Source: an uncultured Gemmatimonadota bacterium (GTDB lineage Bacteria; Gemmatimonadota; Gemmatimonadetes; Longimicrobiales; Gaopeijiaceae). Taken from it: DNA of 5,680 nucleotides. This document shows positions 1-5,060 of the stretch, piece after piece (position 1 is the stretch's first letter; every line of letters starts with the position of its first letter). The notes beneath the pieces were generated by a model. That model did no database searches. It saw only the letters and a program-made list of their open reading frames with translations, and was not told the DNA's origin. A program made the translations under genes and the position numbers. The DNA is taken from positions 1 through 5,680 of the forward strand of contig CALHIO010000030.1 in assembly GCA_938030915.1 (NCBI GenBank), given 5' to 3'.

Positions 1-263
1 TCATCCCGGGGGTCGTCTTCGCGGGCGGTCTGGACGGTCACATGCGGGCGCATGCAACCGACGACGGTCGAATCCTCTGGGACTACGACACAGTGCGTGA
101 CTTCGAGACGGTCAATGGCATCCCGGGCCGAGGTGGCGCGATCGATGGCCCCGGCCCGGTGATCGCGGACGGCCTCGTCTTCGTGAACAGCGGGTACGGG
201 ACCTTCGGTCAGATGCCCGGCAACGTCCTCCTGGTCTTCGGCGTGCGCGGTGACAAGCCGTGA
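1..263 (+). CDS. PQQ-type beta-propeller quinoprotein, C-terminal fragment (5' end outside window)
   Basis: Reading from base 3, 86 codons end at a TGA at 261-263; the start lies left of the window. The fragment shows a classic quinoprotein blade motif (GVVFAGGLDGHMRAHATDDG followed by ILWDYDT), then NGIPGRGG, IDGPGPVIADGLVFVNSGYG and PGNVLLVFG. This order closely resembles the C-terminal end of polyvinyl-alcohol-dehydrogenase-like PQQ proteins, which oxidise alcohols in the periplasm and pass electrons to a cytochrome c. With only the last one or two blades visible, the PQQ-binding residues, any haem c domain and the signal peptide cannot be checked, so enzyme activity and substrate are inference; a non-catalytic propeller is possible. 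It is followed directly by two secreted-protein genes and probably heads or belongs to the same operon. Confidence 0.85.
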   Translation, partial: IPGVVFAGGLDGHMRAHATDDGRILWDYDTVRDFETVNGIPGRGGAIDGPGPVIADGLVFVNSGYGTFGQMPGNVLLVFGVRGDKP

Positions 264-278
264 GTCGTCGCTGGCCGA

Positions 279-292
279 CCGCCGATCGGCGG
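279..292. repeat. Perfect 14-bp GC-rich palindrome
   Basis: CCGCCGATCGGCGG reads the same on both strands. It lies just after the quinoprotein stop codon and before the preferred TTG start at 335. It can form a 5-bp stem with a GATC loop in RNA, or act as a symmetric protein-binding site in DNA. No T-run follows, so it is not a typical rho-independent terminator. If the upstream GTG start at 260 is used instead, the palindrome is coding and may mean nothing. Confidence 0.45.
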
Positions 293-324
293 CGCACATT
301 GGACGCCTTCGACTCGAGACCGCT

Positions 325-328
325 GGAG
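325..328 (+). promoter_or_regulatory. Ribosome binding site deciding the TTG start at 335
   Basis: GGAG lies 6 bases before TTG 335. It is the main sequence reason, with the signal peptide, for preferring this start over the GTG at 260. Confidence 0.5.
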
Positions 329-334
329 AATCGT

Positions 335-1207
335 TTGACGAACATCCCGACACTCCGCTCGACGATCGGGAACGTGTGCGCGGTCCTTGCGCTCCTCTCT
401 TTCGCTCCCGCGCCGGTCGCGGCGCAGTCACGCGACATCCCACGTACCCCGGCCGGTCATCCCGACATGAACGGGATCTGGCAGGCGCTCGGCAACGCGC
501 ATTGGGACATCGAGCCGCATACGGCGCGTCCTGCCCTCGCGATGCAGCCGGGCCCGGTCGTGCCCGTACCCGCCAACGAGGTGCTCGCGCTGGGTGCCGT
601 GGGCTCCGTACCCTCGGGGTATGGGGTCGTGGTGGGAGGCAGCATTCCCTACCTGCCGGAAGCAGCGGCGACGCGGGACGAAAATCGGGAGCAGTGGCTC
701 GATCGTGATCCGGAGATCAAGTGCTACCTGCCCGGGGTGCCACGGGCCACGTACATGCCCTTCCCGTTCCAGATCTTCCAGAGCGACGCGCATGTCGCGC
801 TCACGTACGAGTACGCTTCCGCCTTCCGCGAGATCTACCTGGAGGATCCGGGCGAGCCACAGGTCGACTCCTGGATGGGTCAGTCGTTCGGTCGGTGGGA
901 CGGTGACACCTTCGTCGTTCGGGTCGATGGCATGCTGGGCGACGCGTGGCTCGATCGAGCCGGGAACTACACGGGATACGGGACTACGGTCACGGAGCGG
1001 TACACCATGATCAGCCCAGACCACCTCATGTACGAAGCGGAGATCCAGAACCCCGAGACGTTCTCGGAACCATGGACCATCCGGATGCCACTCTACCGGA
1101 ACATCGACCCCAATGCCCGCCTCGGGCAGTTCAAGTGCGTCGAGTTCGTGGAAGAACTGATGTACGGACACCTGCGCAAGAATCCGATTCGCGGAAACGG
1201 GTCGTGA
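335..1207 (+). CDS. Secreted protein of unknown function with GRWDGDT motif (paralogue 1)
   Basis: This is a 290-residue exported protein of a family I recognise only as hypothetical. I chose TTG at 335 because GGAG at 325-328 sits 6 bases upstream and it gives a normal Sec signal peptide: R8, hydrophobic core at about 11-24, and likely cleavage after VAA at residue 30. GTG at 260 overlaps the previous stop as GTGA but would add 25 highly charged residues ahead of the signal; it remains possible. The mature protein starts with a short motif (GHPDMNGIWQ, 41-50), has KCYLPGVPR at 129-137, FGRWDGDTFVV at 185-195, and a second cysteine at 268. These four landmarks recur in the next gene, so the two are paralogues. 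The cysteines could form a disulphide in the periplasm. No catalytic motif is recognised. Its place after a quinoprotein gene suggests a partner or accessory role, which is inference. Confidence 0.85.
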   Translation: MTNIPTLRSTIGNVCAVLALLSFAPAPVAAQSRDIPRTPAGHPDMNGIWQALGNAHWDIEPHTARPALAMQPGPVVPVPANEVLALGAVGSVPSGYGVVVGGSIPYLPEAAATRDENREQWLDRDPEIKCYLPGVPRATYMPFPFQIFQSDAHVALTYEYASAFREIYLEDPGEPQVDSWMGQSFGRWDGDTFVVRVDGMLGDAWLDRAGNYTGYGTTVTERYTMISPDHLMYEAEIQNPETFSEPWTIRMPLYRNIDPNARLGQFKCVEFVEELMYGHLRKNPIRGNGS

Positions 1208-2307
1208 GCAGCGGTCCGATTCGGAACACCGCTGGAACGGTCGGCTCTGCGATGATCATTGTGTGCGCCGTCGCTTTTCTTCCGGCCGACGCCGTCGGAC
1301 AGTCCTCCGGCTGGGTCATGCCGCGTCTCGCGGACGGAACACCGGATCTCCAGGGCAACTGGAGCAATGCCACCATGACCCCGATCGTCCGCCCACCGGG
1401 CGTCGGTGAGGTGCTCACGCCGCAACAGGTCTCCGCGCTCGAGCAGGGTCGCCAGGACTTCATCGCTTCCGACTACGAGGACAGCGACCCCGACCGCGGA
1501 GCGCCTCCCGCGGGTGGCGAGCTCACGGGTGACCCGATCTTCGACGCCGCGACCGGCGGAACCGGCGGGTACAACCAGTTCTTCGTCGACGCCGGCGACA
1601 ACATCGCGATCTACAACGGGGAGCCTCGTAGCTCGTTGATCGTGTACCCGGAAGACGGTCGCCGCGCTGCGTTTACACCGGAGGGAGAGCGTCGCGTCGC
1701 GGAACGGGTCGCGTTCAATCGGCAATTCAATCAGTACGACAATCCGGAGAACCGGCCGCTCGCGGAGCGCTGCATGATGTCGTTCGGCTCCAACGGCGGC
1801 CCGCCGATGCTTCCGAACTACTTCTACAACAACAACTACACGATCGTGCAGACGCCGGACGCGGTCATGATCATGACCGAGATGGTGCACGACGTCCGTG
1901 TCATTCGGATGGGCGAGCCCCGGCCTCTTCCCGTGCACATGCGGCCTTGGCTGGGGGACTCGTGGGGCCGATGGGACGGCGACACACTCATCATCGAGAC
2001 GACGAACATCCACCCGCAGCAGGTCCTCATGGGGATGTCGAACGCCTCCTTTTATCCTTCGGAAGATATTCGCGTGATCGAGAGACTCACCCGGGTATCC
2101 GAAGACCAGATCAATTACGAGTTCACGATCGACGATCCGACGATCTTCGCCGACCAGATTCGTGGCGAGGTCCCGTTCAATCGTCTGGAGGGGCTCTTGT
2201 ACGAGTACGCATGTCACGAGGCGAACTACGCCCTCGAGAACGTGCTCCGAGGTGCACGCTCCCAGGAAGAGCGGGAGCGGAACGAGAACCAGCAGGACCG
2301 GAGATGA
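1204..2307 (+). CDS. Secreted protein of unknown function with GRWDGDT motif (paralogue 2)
   Basis: The start is GTG at 1204, overlapping the previous stop by four bases (GTGA), with GGAA at 1193-1196 as a weak ribosome binding site. The product has 367 residues. The N-terminus (MSSGPIRNTAGTVGSAM, then a hydrophobic run to about 27) is a Sec signal, probably cut after ADA at residue 30. A later ATG at 1252 would lose the only positive charge and is less likely. The mature part has DGTPDLQGNW at 44-53, a Gly- and Asp-rich stretch at 95-135, ERCMMSFG at 188-195, SWGRWDGDTLIIE at 253-265 and YEYACHEANYAL at 333-344. The C-terminal tail is highly charged and rich in Glu, Arg, Asn and Gln. Cysteines 190 and 337 match 130 and 268 of the upstream paralogue. 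The family is common in Acidobacteriota and Gemmatimonadota-type genomes but uncharacterised to my knowledge. A periplasmic role beside the quinoprotein is inferred from context. Confidence 0.9.
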   Translation: MSSGPIRNTAGTVGSAMIIVCAVAFLPADAVGQSSGWVMPRLADGTPDLQGNWSNATMTPIVRPPGVGEVLTPQQVSALEQGRQDFIASDYEDSDPDRGAPPAGGELTGDPIFDAATGGTGGYNQFFVDAGDNIAIYNGEPRSSLIVYPEDGRRAAFTPEGERRVAERVAFNRQFNQYDNPENRPLAERCMMSFGSNGGPPMLPNYFYNNNYTIVQTPDAVMIMTEMVHDVRVIRMGEPRPLPVHMRPWLGDSWGRWDGDTLIIETTNIHPQQVLMGMSNASFYPSEDIRVIERLTRVSEDQINYEFTIDDPTIFADQIRGEVPFNRLEGLLYEYACHEANYALENVLRGARSQEERERNENQQDRR

Positions 2308-2311
2308 CCCC

Positions 2312-2761
2312 ATGAAACGCACTGCTTCGCTGATCGTTTGCACGGCCATGGCCCTCGTGGTGACCGCAGGACCCGTCGACGGACACCACGCCTTCGGGGC
2401 GGAGTTCGACCGCGATGCTCCGATCCGGTTGGCCGGTCCCATCGTGAGACTGGAGTGGGTGAACCCGCACACGTGGATCCACCTGGAGCACACCACAGAA
2501 GACGGAACCAAGGAAGTCTGGATGGTCGAGGGAGGCACGCCGAATGTGCTTCTTCGGCGCGGACTTCGCCGTGACTGCCTGACGCCGGGCACAGAGATCA
2601 TCGTCGACGGATACCAGGCGAAGGATCACTCGCTGACCCGGGCAAACGGTCGTGACATCACGTTCACCGATGGCACGAAGATCTTCCTCGGCTCTTCCGG
2701 TACCGGTGCGCCGTACGAAGCCGAAATGCTCGCCGCACGTCGCGAACGCGGCCGCTGCTGA
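2312..2761 (+). CDS. DUF6152-type small periplasmic protein
   Basis: This 149-residue protein starts at ATG 2312, four bases after the previous stop, with CGGAG at 2299-2303 eight bases upstream. Residues 1-24 form a Sec signal peptide (KR at 2-3, then a hydrophobic core), with a possible cleavage after VDG so that the mature chain begins HHAFGAEFD. This is followed by an OB-fold-like pattern: IRLAGPIVRLEWVNPHTWIH at 38-57, a strand with VWMVEGGTP at 69-77, LLRRGLRRDCLTPGTEIIVDG at about 80-100, and TFTDGTKIFLG at 117-127. The HHxF start, EWxNPHxWI, the LLRRG stretch and the final DG-K-F-G strand are the family signature. The function of DUF6152 is unknown. The His cluster (25, 26, 53, 57, 60) suggests metal binding, which is inference. 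Cysteines 89 and 149, the latter the last residue, could pair. It closes the plus-strand operon with the two GRWDGDT proteins. Confidence 0.9.
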   Translation: MKRTASLIVCTAMALVVTAGPVDGHHAFGAEFDRDAPIRLAGPIVRLEWVNPHTWIHLEHTTEDGTKEVWMVEGGTPNVLLRRGLRRDCLTPGTEIIVDGYQAKDHSLTRANGRDITFTDGTKIFLGSSGTGAPYEAEMLAARRERGRC

Positions 2762-2826
2762 CGGCCGAAAGACCTCCAGCCATGGCGCCCCATGTCTGTC
2801 ACCGGATGATGACGCCGCGGCTCAGA

Positions 2827-2841
2827 CTTTGCGACGCAAAG
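2827..2841. repeat. Perfect dyad CTTTGCG-A-CGCAAAG
   Basis: Two 7-base arms flank a single central A, giving a 15-base symmetric site. As DNA this is the size and shape of a small repressor site; as RNA it makes a 6-bp stem with a three-base loop. It lies about 47 bases upstream of the ATG at 2888 and overlaps the weak -35-like TTGCGA, a position that would suit an operator. No factor can be named from the sequence. Confidence 0.45.
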
Positions 2842-2873
2842 CACCATGGGGTAGCACGGACCAGACTGAGACC

Positions 2874-2880
2874 AGAGGTG
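2874..2880 (+). promoter_or_regulatory. Strong ribosome binding site for the gene at 2888
   Basis: AGAGGTG lies 7 bases before ATG 2888. It is the best-spaced ribosome binding site in the window and supports independent translation of this gene rather than coupling to the upstream operon. Confidence 0.7.
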
Positions 2881-2887
2881 CCGGGCG

Positions 2888-3403
2888 ATGAGTGATCTTC
2901 TTCGACGAGTGCGGGGAGCGTTCGGGATGGGGATCAGCTGGGCCGCCGTGGGATTCACGGTGGGCGCCGTGATCGAGCTGATCCACAACATCTGGCCCAA
3001 TCCAATCGGATCCGCGGTCGACATCTGGCCGGCCATGCTGGCCGTACCTGGATTCCTCGGGGGTCTGGGCTTCTCTGTCGTACTGACGATCGCGGCACGT
3101 CAGCGAAGGTTCGACGAGCTGTCTATGGGCCGCTTTGCCCTGCTTGGAGCGACTGGAGGGCTCATCGCCAGTCTCCTTCCCGCCGCCCTGCTGGCCAGAA
3201 CGAGCGCCTTTCCGATGATGGGCATCCTTCTCGAACTCGCAGGCCCCTTCGCGATCGGCGGCGCCATCGCCGCATCAGGTACCCTGGCGATCGCACGATT
3301 GTCCGAGGACCAGGACCTTCTGGACGCGAGCGACGACGTGTCGGACGTTGGCCTCACCGCCGCCGAGGCACGGGAGCTTTTGGGTTCCGACTCGGACGCC
3401 TAG
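2888..3403 (+). CDS. Small four-helix membrane protein of unknown function
   Basis: This 171-residue protein begins at ATG 2888, set by the AGAGGTG ribosome binding site. A short basic N-terminus (RRVR, 6-9) is followed by four probable membrane helices at about 13-32, 48-70, 83-103 and 110-136, with a basic loop RQRRFDELSMGRF at 71-83 that should face the cytoplasm. The last 35 residues are hydrophilic and very acidic (SEDQDLLDASDD, then many Asp and Glu) and are probably cytoplasmic. The RRFDELS-x-x-RFA loop followed by a Gly-rich helix resembles small integral membrane proteins I associate with Gemmatimonadota, none with a known role. No enzymatic motif is seen. It is separated from the upstream operon by 126 bases and may have its own promoter. 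Its TAG stop overlaps the TAG stop of the convergent gene. Confidence 0.83.
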   Translation: MSDLLRRVRGAFGMGISWAAVGFTVGAVIELIHNIWPNPIGSAVDIWPAMLAVPGFLGGLGFSVVLTIAARQRRFDELSMGRFALLGATGGLIASLLPAALLARTSAFPMMGILLELAGPFAIGGAIAASGTLAIARLSEDQDLLDASDDVSDVGLTAAEARELLGSDSDA

Positions 3404-3879
3404 CTGTAGCCGATCCAGCGGCCCGCGGCCGCCACGACGAACCAGAGCGCCAGCGACGCGGAGCCGAGCAACCGCCCCTGCATGCGTGACGGAGCTCCCT
3501 TCATGATCCTCGGATCACGGACCAGGAAGGTGAACGCGAGCGCGATCGGCAGGGTGATCATCTTCACCCAGAAGGACGTGTTGTAGAAGCACTTGATCGC
3601 TTCCGAGAGGAAGAGCAGCACCCCCGAGCTCAGCATCACCGCCAGAGCGCCCACCATCCACGGCCGCACCAGCGTCGCCAGATGACCGGCTTGCTGGTCC
3701 TTCATGCCGACGCCGAGCAACCGGAGGTCGACCATGATCAGCGCACCGCCCATGACACAGAGGGCGACGAGGTGAATCGCCTCGATGATCGGGAAGGCGT
3801 AGATGGAGTTCCGTACGGCCGAGCCGAGAACGGTAGCCTCACACCATTCGAAGAATCCGATCCAGCTCTCCGGTGGCAT
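3400..3879 (-). CDS. DUF6644-type four-helix membrane protein (second of a tandem pair)
   Basis: The product has 159 residues. I start it at ATG 3879-3877, whose first base is the last base of the preceding gene's TGA (TGATG), giving MPPESWIGFFEW; a longer reading from 3927 would run 16 residues into the upstream gene and is less likely. Four helices are expected at about 25-50, 74-92, 102-120 and 136-153. Family landmarks are PIIEAIHLVAL at 30-40 with H36, DLRLLG at 51-56, RPW at 72-74, FWVK at 103-106 and a terminal GRWIGY at 153-158. They align one for one with the neighbouring protein at 3879-4442, so the two are paralogues. This copy lacks the FH of helix 3 and the C-terminal cysteine tail found in the neighbour. 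Function is unknown; the shared helix-1 His could hold a cofactor, which is speculation. Translation is probably coupled to the upstream gene. Confidence 0.85.
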   Translation of the reverse strand: MPPESWIGFFEWCEATVLGSAVRNSIYAFPIIEAIHLVALCVMGGALIMVDLRLLGVGMKDQQAGHLATLVRPWMVGALAVMLSSGVLLFLSEAIKCFYNTSFWVKMITLPIALAFTFLVRDPRIMKGAPSRMQGRLLGSASLALWFVVAAAGRWIGYS

Positions 3880-4442
3880 CACTGGGCGAGGTCCGCGATC
3901 TGACACTGCGCGACCCAGTTCACCCACTCGGGCTGGGGCTGGATGTCACAGTCGAACCAGTTGTACGCGATCAAGCGGCCCGAAAAGACTACGCCGGTCC
4001 ACATGACGATGGACAGGGCCCCGGCGATCCGCGCCGCACGCGGTGGCGTCCACACGTCATCCCAGAGGTCGATCGATGTATGGATGCGAGAGTGGAACAT
4101 CCAGATGTTGAGACCCGCGATCGCGAGCATCACGCATTTGATGCGAAAGAAGAGGTTGTGGTAGTAGCGGAGCGGGGACGAGTAGAAAAGGAGAAGCCCG
4201 GTCATGACCATGATCGCGAAGCCGATCCGGGTCCACGGCAGCAGCCGATCGATGAAGGACGAAGCCGGAACACCACGAAAGGCGAGACCGACCAGCCGCA
4301 AGTCCATCATGAACGCGGTGCCCACGAACAACGCCAGAAACACGACGTGACTCGACTCGATCAGCGGCCACACGTAGTACGACTCGAGAAGCGCGATACT
4401 CCATGGCGTGTTACCGAGCCAATCGAGGAGGCTCCGGATCAC
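3879..4442 (-). CDS. DUF6644-type four-helix membrane protein (first of a tandem pair)
   Basis: This 187-residue protein starts at GTG 4442-4440, overlapping the cytochrome gene's stop as GTGA. Helices are likely at about 24-46, 71-88, 99-117 and 137-158. The basic loops after helix 1 (DLRLVGLAFRG) and before helix 4 suggest they face the cytoplasm, leaving both ends in the periplasm. Histidines lie at 32 (ESSH, helix 1), 95 (RYYHN, between helices 2 and 3), 117 (MFH, end of helix 3) and 121. A hydrophilic tail of about 27 residues after GRLIAY carries C165 and C180 in an acidic and Trp-containing stretch, which could form a disulphide outside the membrane. The second DUF6644 copy lacks this tail. 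The layout of helix histidines recalls membrane b-haem proteins, and the partner gene encodes a cytochrome c. Haem binding is inferred, not shown. Confidence 0.87.
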   Translation of the reverse strand: MIRSLLDWLGNTPWSIALLESYYVWPLIESSHVVFLALFVGTAFMMDLRLVGLAFRGVPASSFIDRLLPWTRIGFAIMVMTGLLLFYSSPLRYYHNLFFRIKCVMLAIAGLNIWMFHSRIHTSIDLWDDVWTPPRAARIAGALSIVMWTGVVFSGRLIAYNWFDCDIQPQPEWVNWVAQCQIADLAQ

Positions 4443-4942
4443 GAGCCCTGATCCGGGGCCCCAGCCCGCTCGTCACTCGGACGCAGCGTCTCCAGGGCGT
4501 ACGTCGCGTGGCACTGCGTGCACACGAAGTACATCTCCGCCCCGACATCGAAGACGGCCTGCTCGTCCCGCTGCTCAGCCACCTCGACCGCGCGTCGACC
4601 GATATCGATCAGTGCCTGCGACATCGTCATCCACGGTCCATCGTCCAGCGCCCGACCGTCCATCATGAGCAGATTCCCCGCCTCCGCCACGACGAAGGCG
4701 GCGTTCTCCACGGCCAGCCAATCCTCCTCGGACTCGGGGCGCAATTCATGCTCGCCCTCCGAATCGATGATCCACCCGACCGCTCGCCAGTACACCTGGG
4801 CATTCGGCTCGAGGACGTGAGCCATCAGCTCCGGCATGTCCGCGACGGCTGTGTACCGGTCCTCGTCCGCCGGCGCAGAACACGCCACAAGAGCGATAAG
4901 GGGAGTGAGGATCCCCGCGCGGCTTCGTCGACCTCCGTTCAT
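4439..4942 (-). CDS. Cytochrome c lipoprotein with C-terminal CXXCH (cytochrome c'-like)
   Basis: The product has 167 residues from ATG 4942-4940. The start is fixed by a lipoprotein signal: basic MNGGRRSR, a hydrophobic stretch, and lipobox LVAC with C21 as the lipidated residue. The frame stays open far upstream, but that part lies antisense to the next gene. The mature protein is mostly helical, with ENAAFVVAEAGNLLMM at 79-94, a Trp-Met segment (DGPWMTMSQALIDIG, 101-115) and one haem c motif, CTQCH at 141-145, followed by ATY. A single haem site near the C-terminus of a helical protein is the arrangement of class II (cytochrome c'-like) cytochromes. The AEAGNLLMM and CxxCHxxY pattern recalls an uncharacterised cytochrome group of Acidobacteriota and Proteobacteria. 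It is first in an operon with two DUF6644 membrane proteins and probably exchanges electrons at the outer face of a membrane. Its ribosome binding site is weak. Confidence 0.88.
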   Translation of the reverse strand: MNGGRRSRAGILTPLIALVACSAPADEDRYTAVADMPELMAHVLEPNAQVYWRAVGWIIDSEGEHELRPESEEDWLAVENAAFVVAEAGNLLMMDGRALDDGPWMTMSQALIDIGRRAVEVAEQRDEQAVFDVGAEMYFVCTQCHATYALETLRPSDERAGAPDQGS

Positions 4943-4988
4943 GGCCGCAACGTACCCCCGCCAGCGTGCTCGCGCACCGGCCCTGAGA

Positions 4989-5009
4989 ACGTGGCGAATC
5001 GAGCCACGT
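4989..5009. repeat. Perfect 7-7-7 inverted repeat, candidate operator
   Basis: Arms ACGTGGC (4989-4995) and GCCACGT (5003-5009) flank the 7-base spacer GAATCGA. A 21-base site with half-sites 14 bases apart, centrally placed between divergent genes, fits binding by a dimeric regulator that could act on both. In RNA it would form a 7-bp hairpin in the leader of the cytochrome mRNA. No T-run follows on either side, so it is not a standard terminator. No regulator gene is present in the window. Confidence 0.5.
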
Positions 5010-5051
5010 AGCCCGATGTTGCAGGTCCAGAATGATTGATCTGCCGACTGC

Positions 5052-5057
5052 GGAGGT
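5052..5057 (+). promoter_or_regulatory. Ribosome binding site supporting the TTG start at 5061
   Basis: GGAGGT is a strong match to the anti-Shine-Dalgarno sequence but is only 3 bases from TTG 5061, closer than usual. An in-frame TGA at 5037-5039 excludes any earlier start, and the next in-frame ATG would delete the export signal, so TTG remains the best choice. Confidence 0.6.
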
Positions 5058-5060
5058 CCC

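Larger units (their letters stand above)
2762..2887. other. Spacer with nested inverted repeats, possible leader of the next gene
   Basis: This 126-base gap holds a perfect 7-bp dyad around one base (2827-2841), outer arms CCCCATG (2788-2794) and CATGGGG (2845-2851), and a further short pair GTCTG (2794-2798) with CAGAC (2823-2827). Together these could fold as a branched RNA, though some arms share a base and short matches are expected in GC-rich DNA. There is no stem followed by a T-run, so I see no standard terminator for the upstream operon. A weak promoter-like pair, TTGCGA (2829-2834) and TAGCAC (2852-2857) with a 17-base gap, is present but matches consensus poorly. Confidence 0.3.
4943..5060. 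promoter_or_regulatory. Divergent intergenic region between cytochrome and hydrolase genes
   Basis: Both flanking genes are transcribed away from this 118-base gap, so it should contain the promoters of both. I found no pair of good -35 and -10 boxes on either strand; the only AT-rich patch is AATGATTGAT at 5031-5040. A perfect inverted repeat lies near the middle (4989-5009). Promoter placement therefore rests on gene orientation only. Confidence 0.5.

Noticed and set aside
260..334. Tat signal in the extended N-terminus of the first GRWDGDT protein (DRRRTL)
   Set aside because: The twin arginines are followed by charged residues rather than a hydrophobic core, and the real hydrophobic stretch lies about 25 residues further on.
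428..1171. Minus-strand open frame opposite the first GRWDGDT gene
   Set aside because: It has no family motif and a composition typical of antisense to a high-GC gene, while the plus-strand reading has a signal peptide and conserved landmarks.
1093..2601. Long open antisense frame of about 500 codons on the minus strand opposite the two secreted-protein genes and the DUF6152 gene
   Set aside because: It crosses three plus-strand genes with clear signal peptides and family motifs. Its own translation is Arg, Val, His and Asp rich with no recognisable domain, as expected from the shadow of GC-rich codons.
2827..2841. Rho-independent terminator after the plus-strand operon
   Set aside because: The stem is only 6-7 bp and is not followed by a run of T, so termination here is not supported.
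4403..5011. Plus-strand open frame opposite the cytochrome c gene
   Set aside because: It is Arg, His and Pro rich with no motif; the minus strand has the lipobox and CXXCH.
5031..5040. AATGATTGAT as a -10 promoter element for the hydrolase gene
   Set aside because: No acceptable -35 box lies 16-18 bases upstream, and promoter consensus for this lineage is not known from the window.
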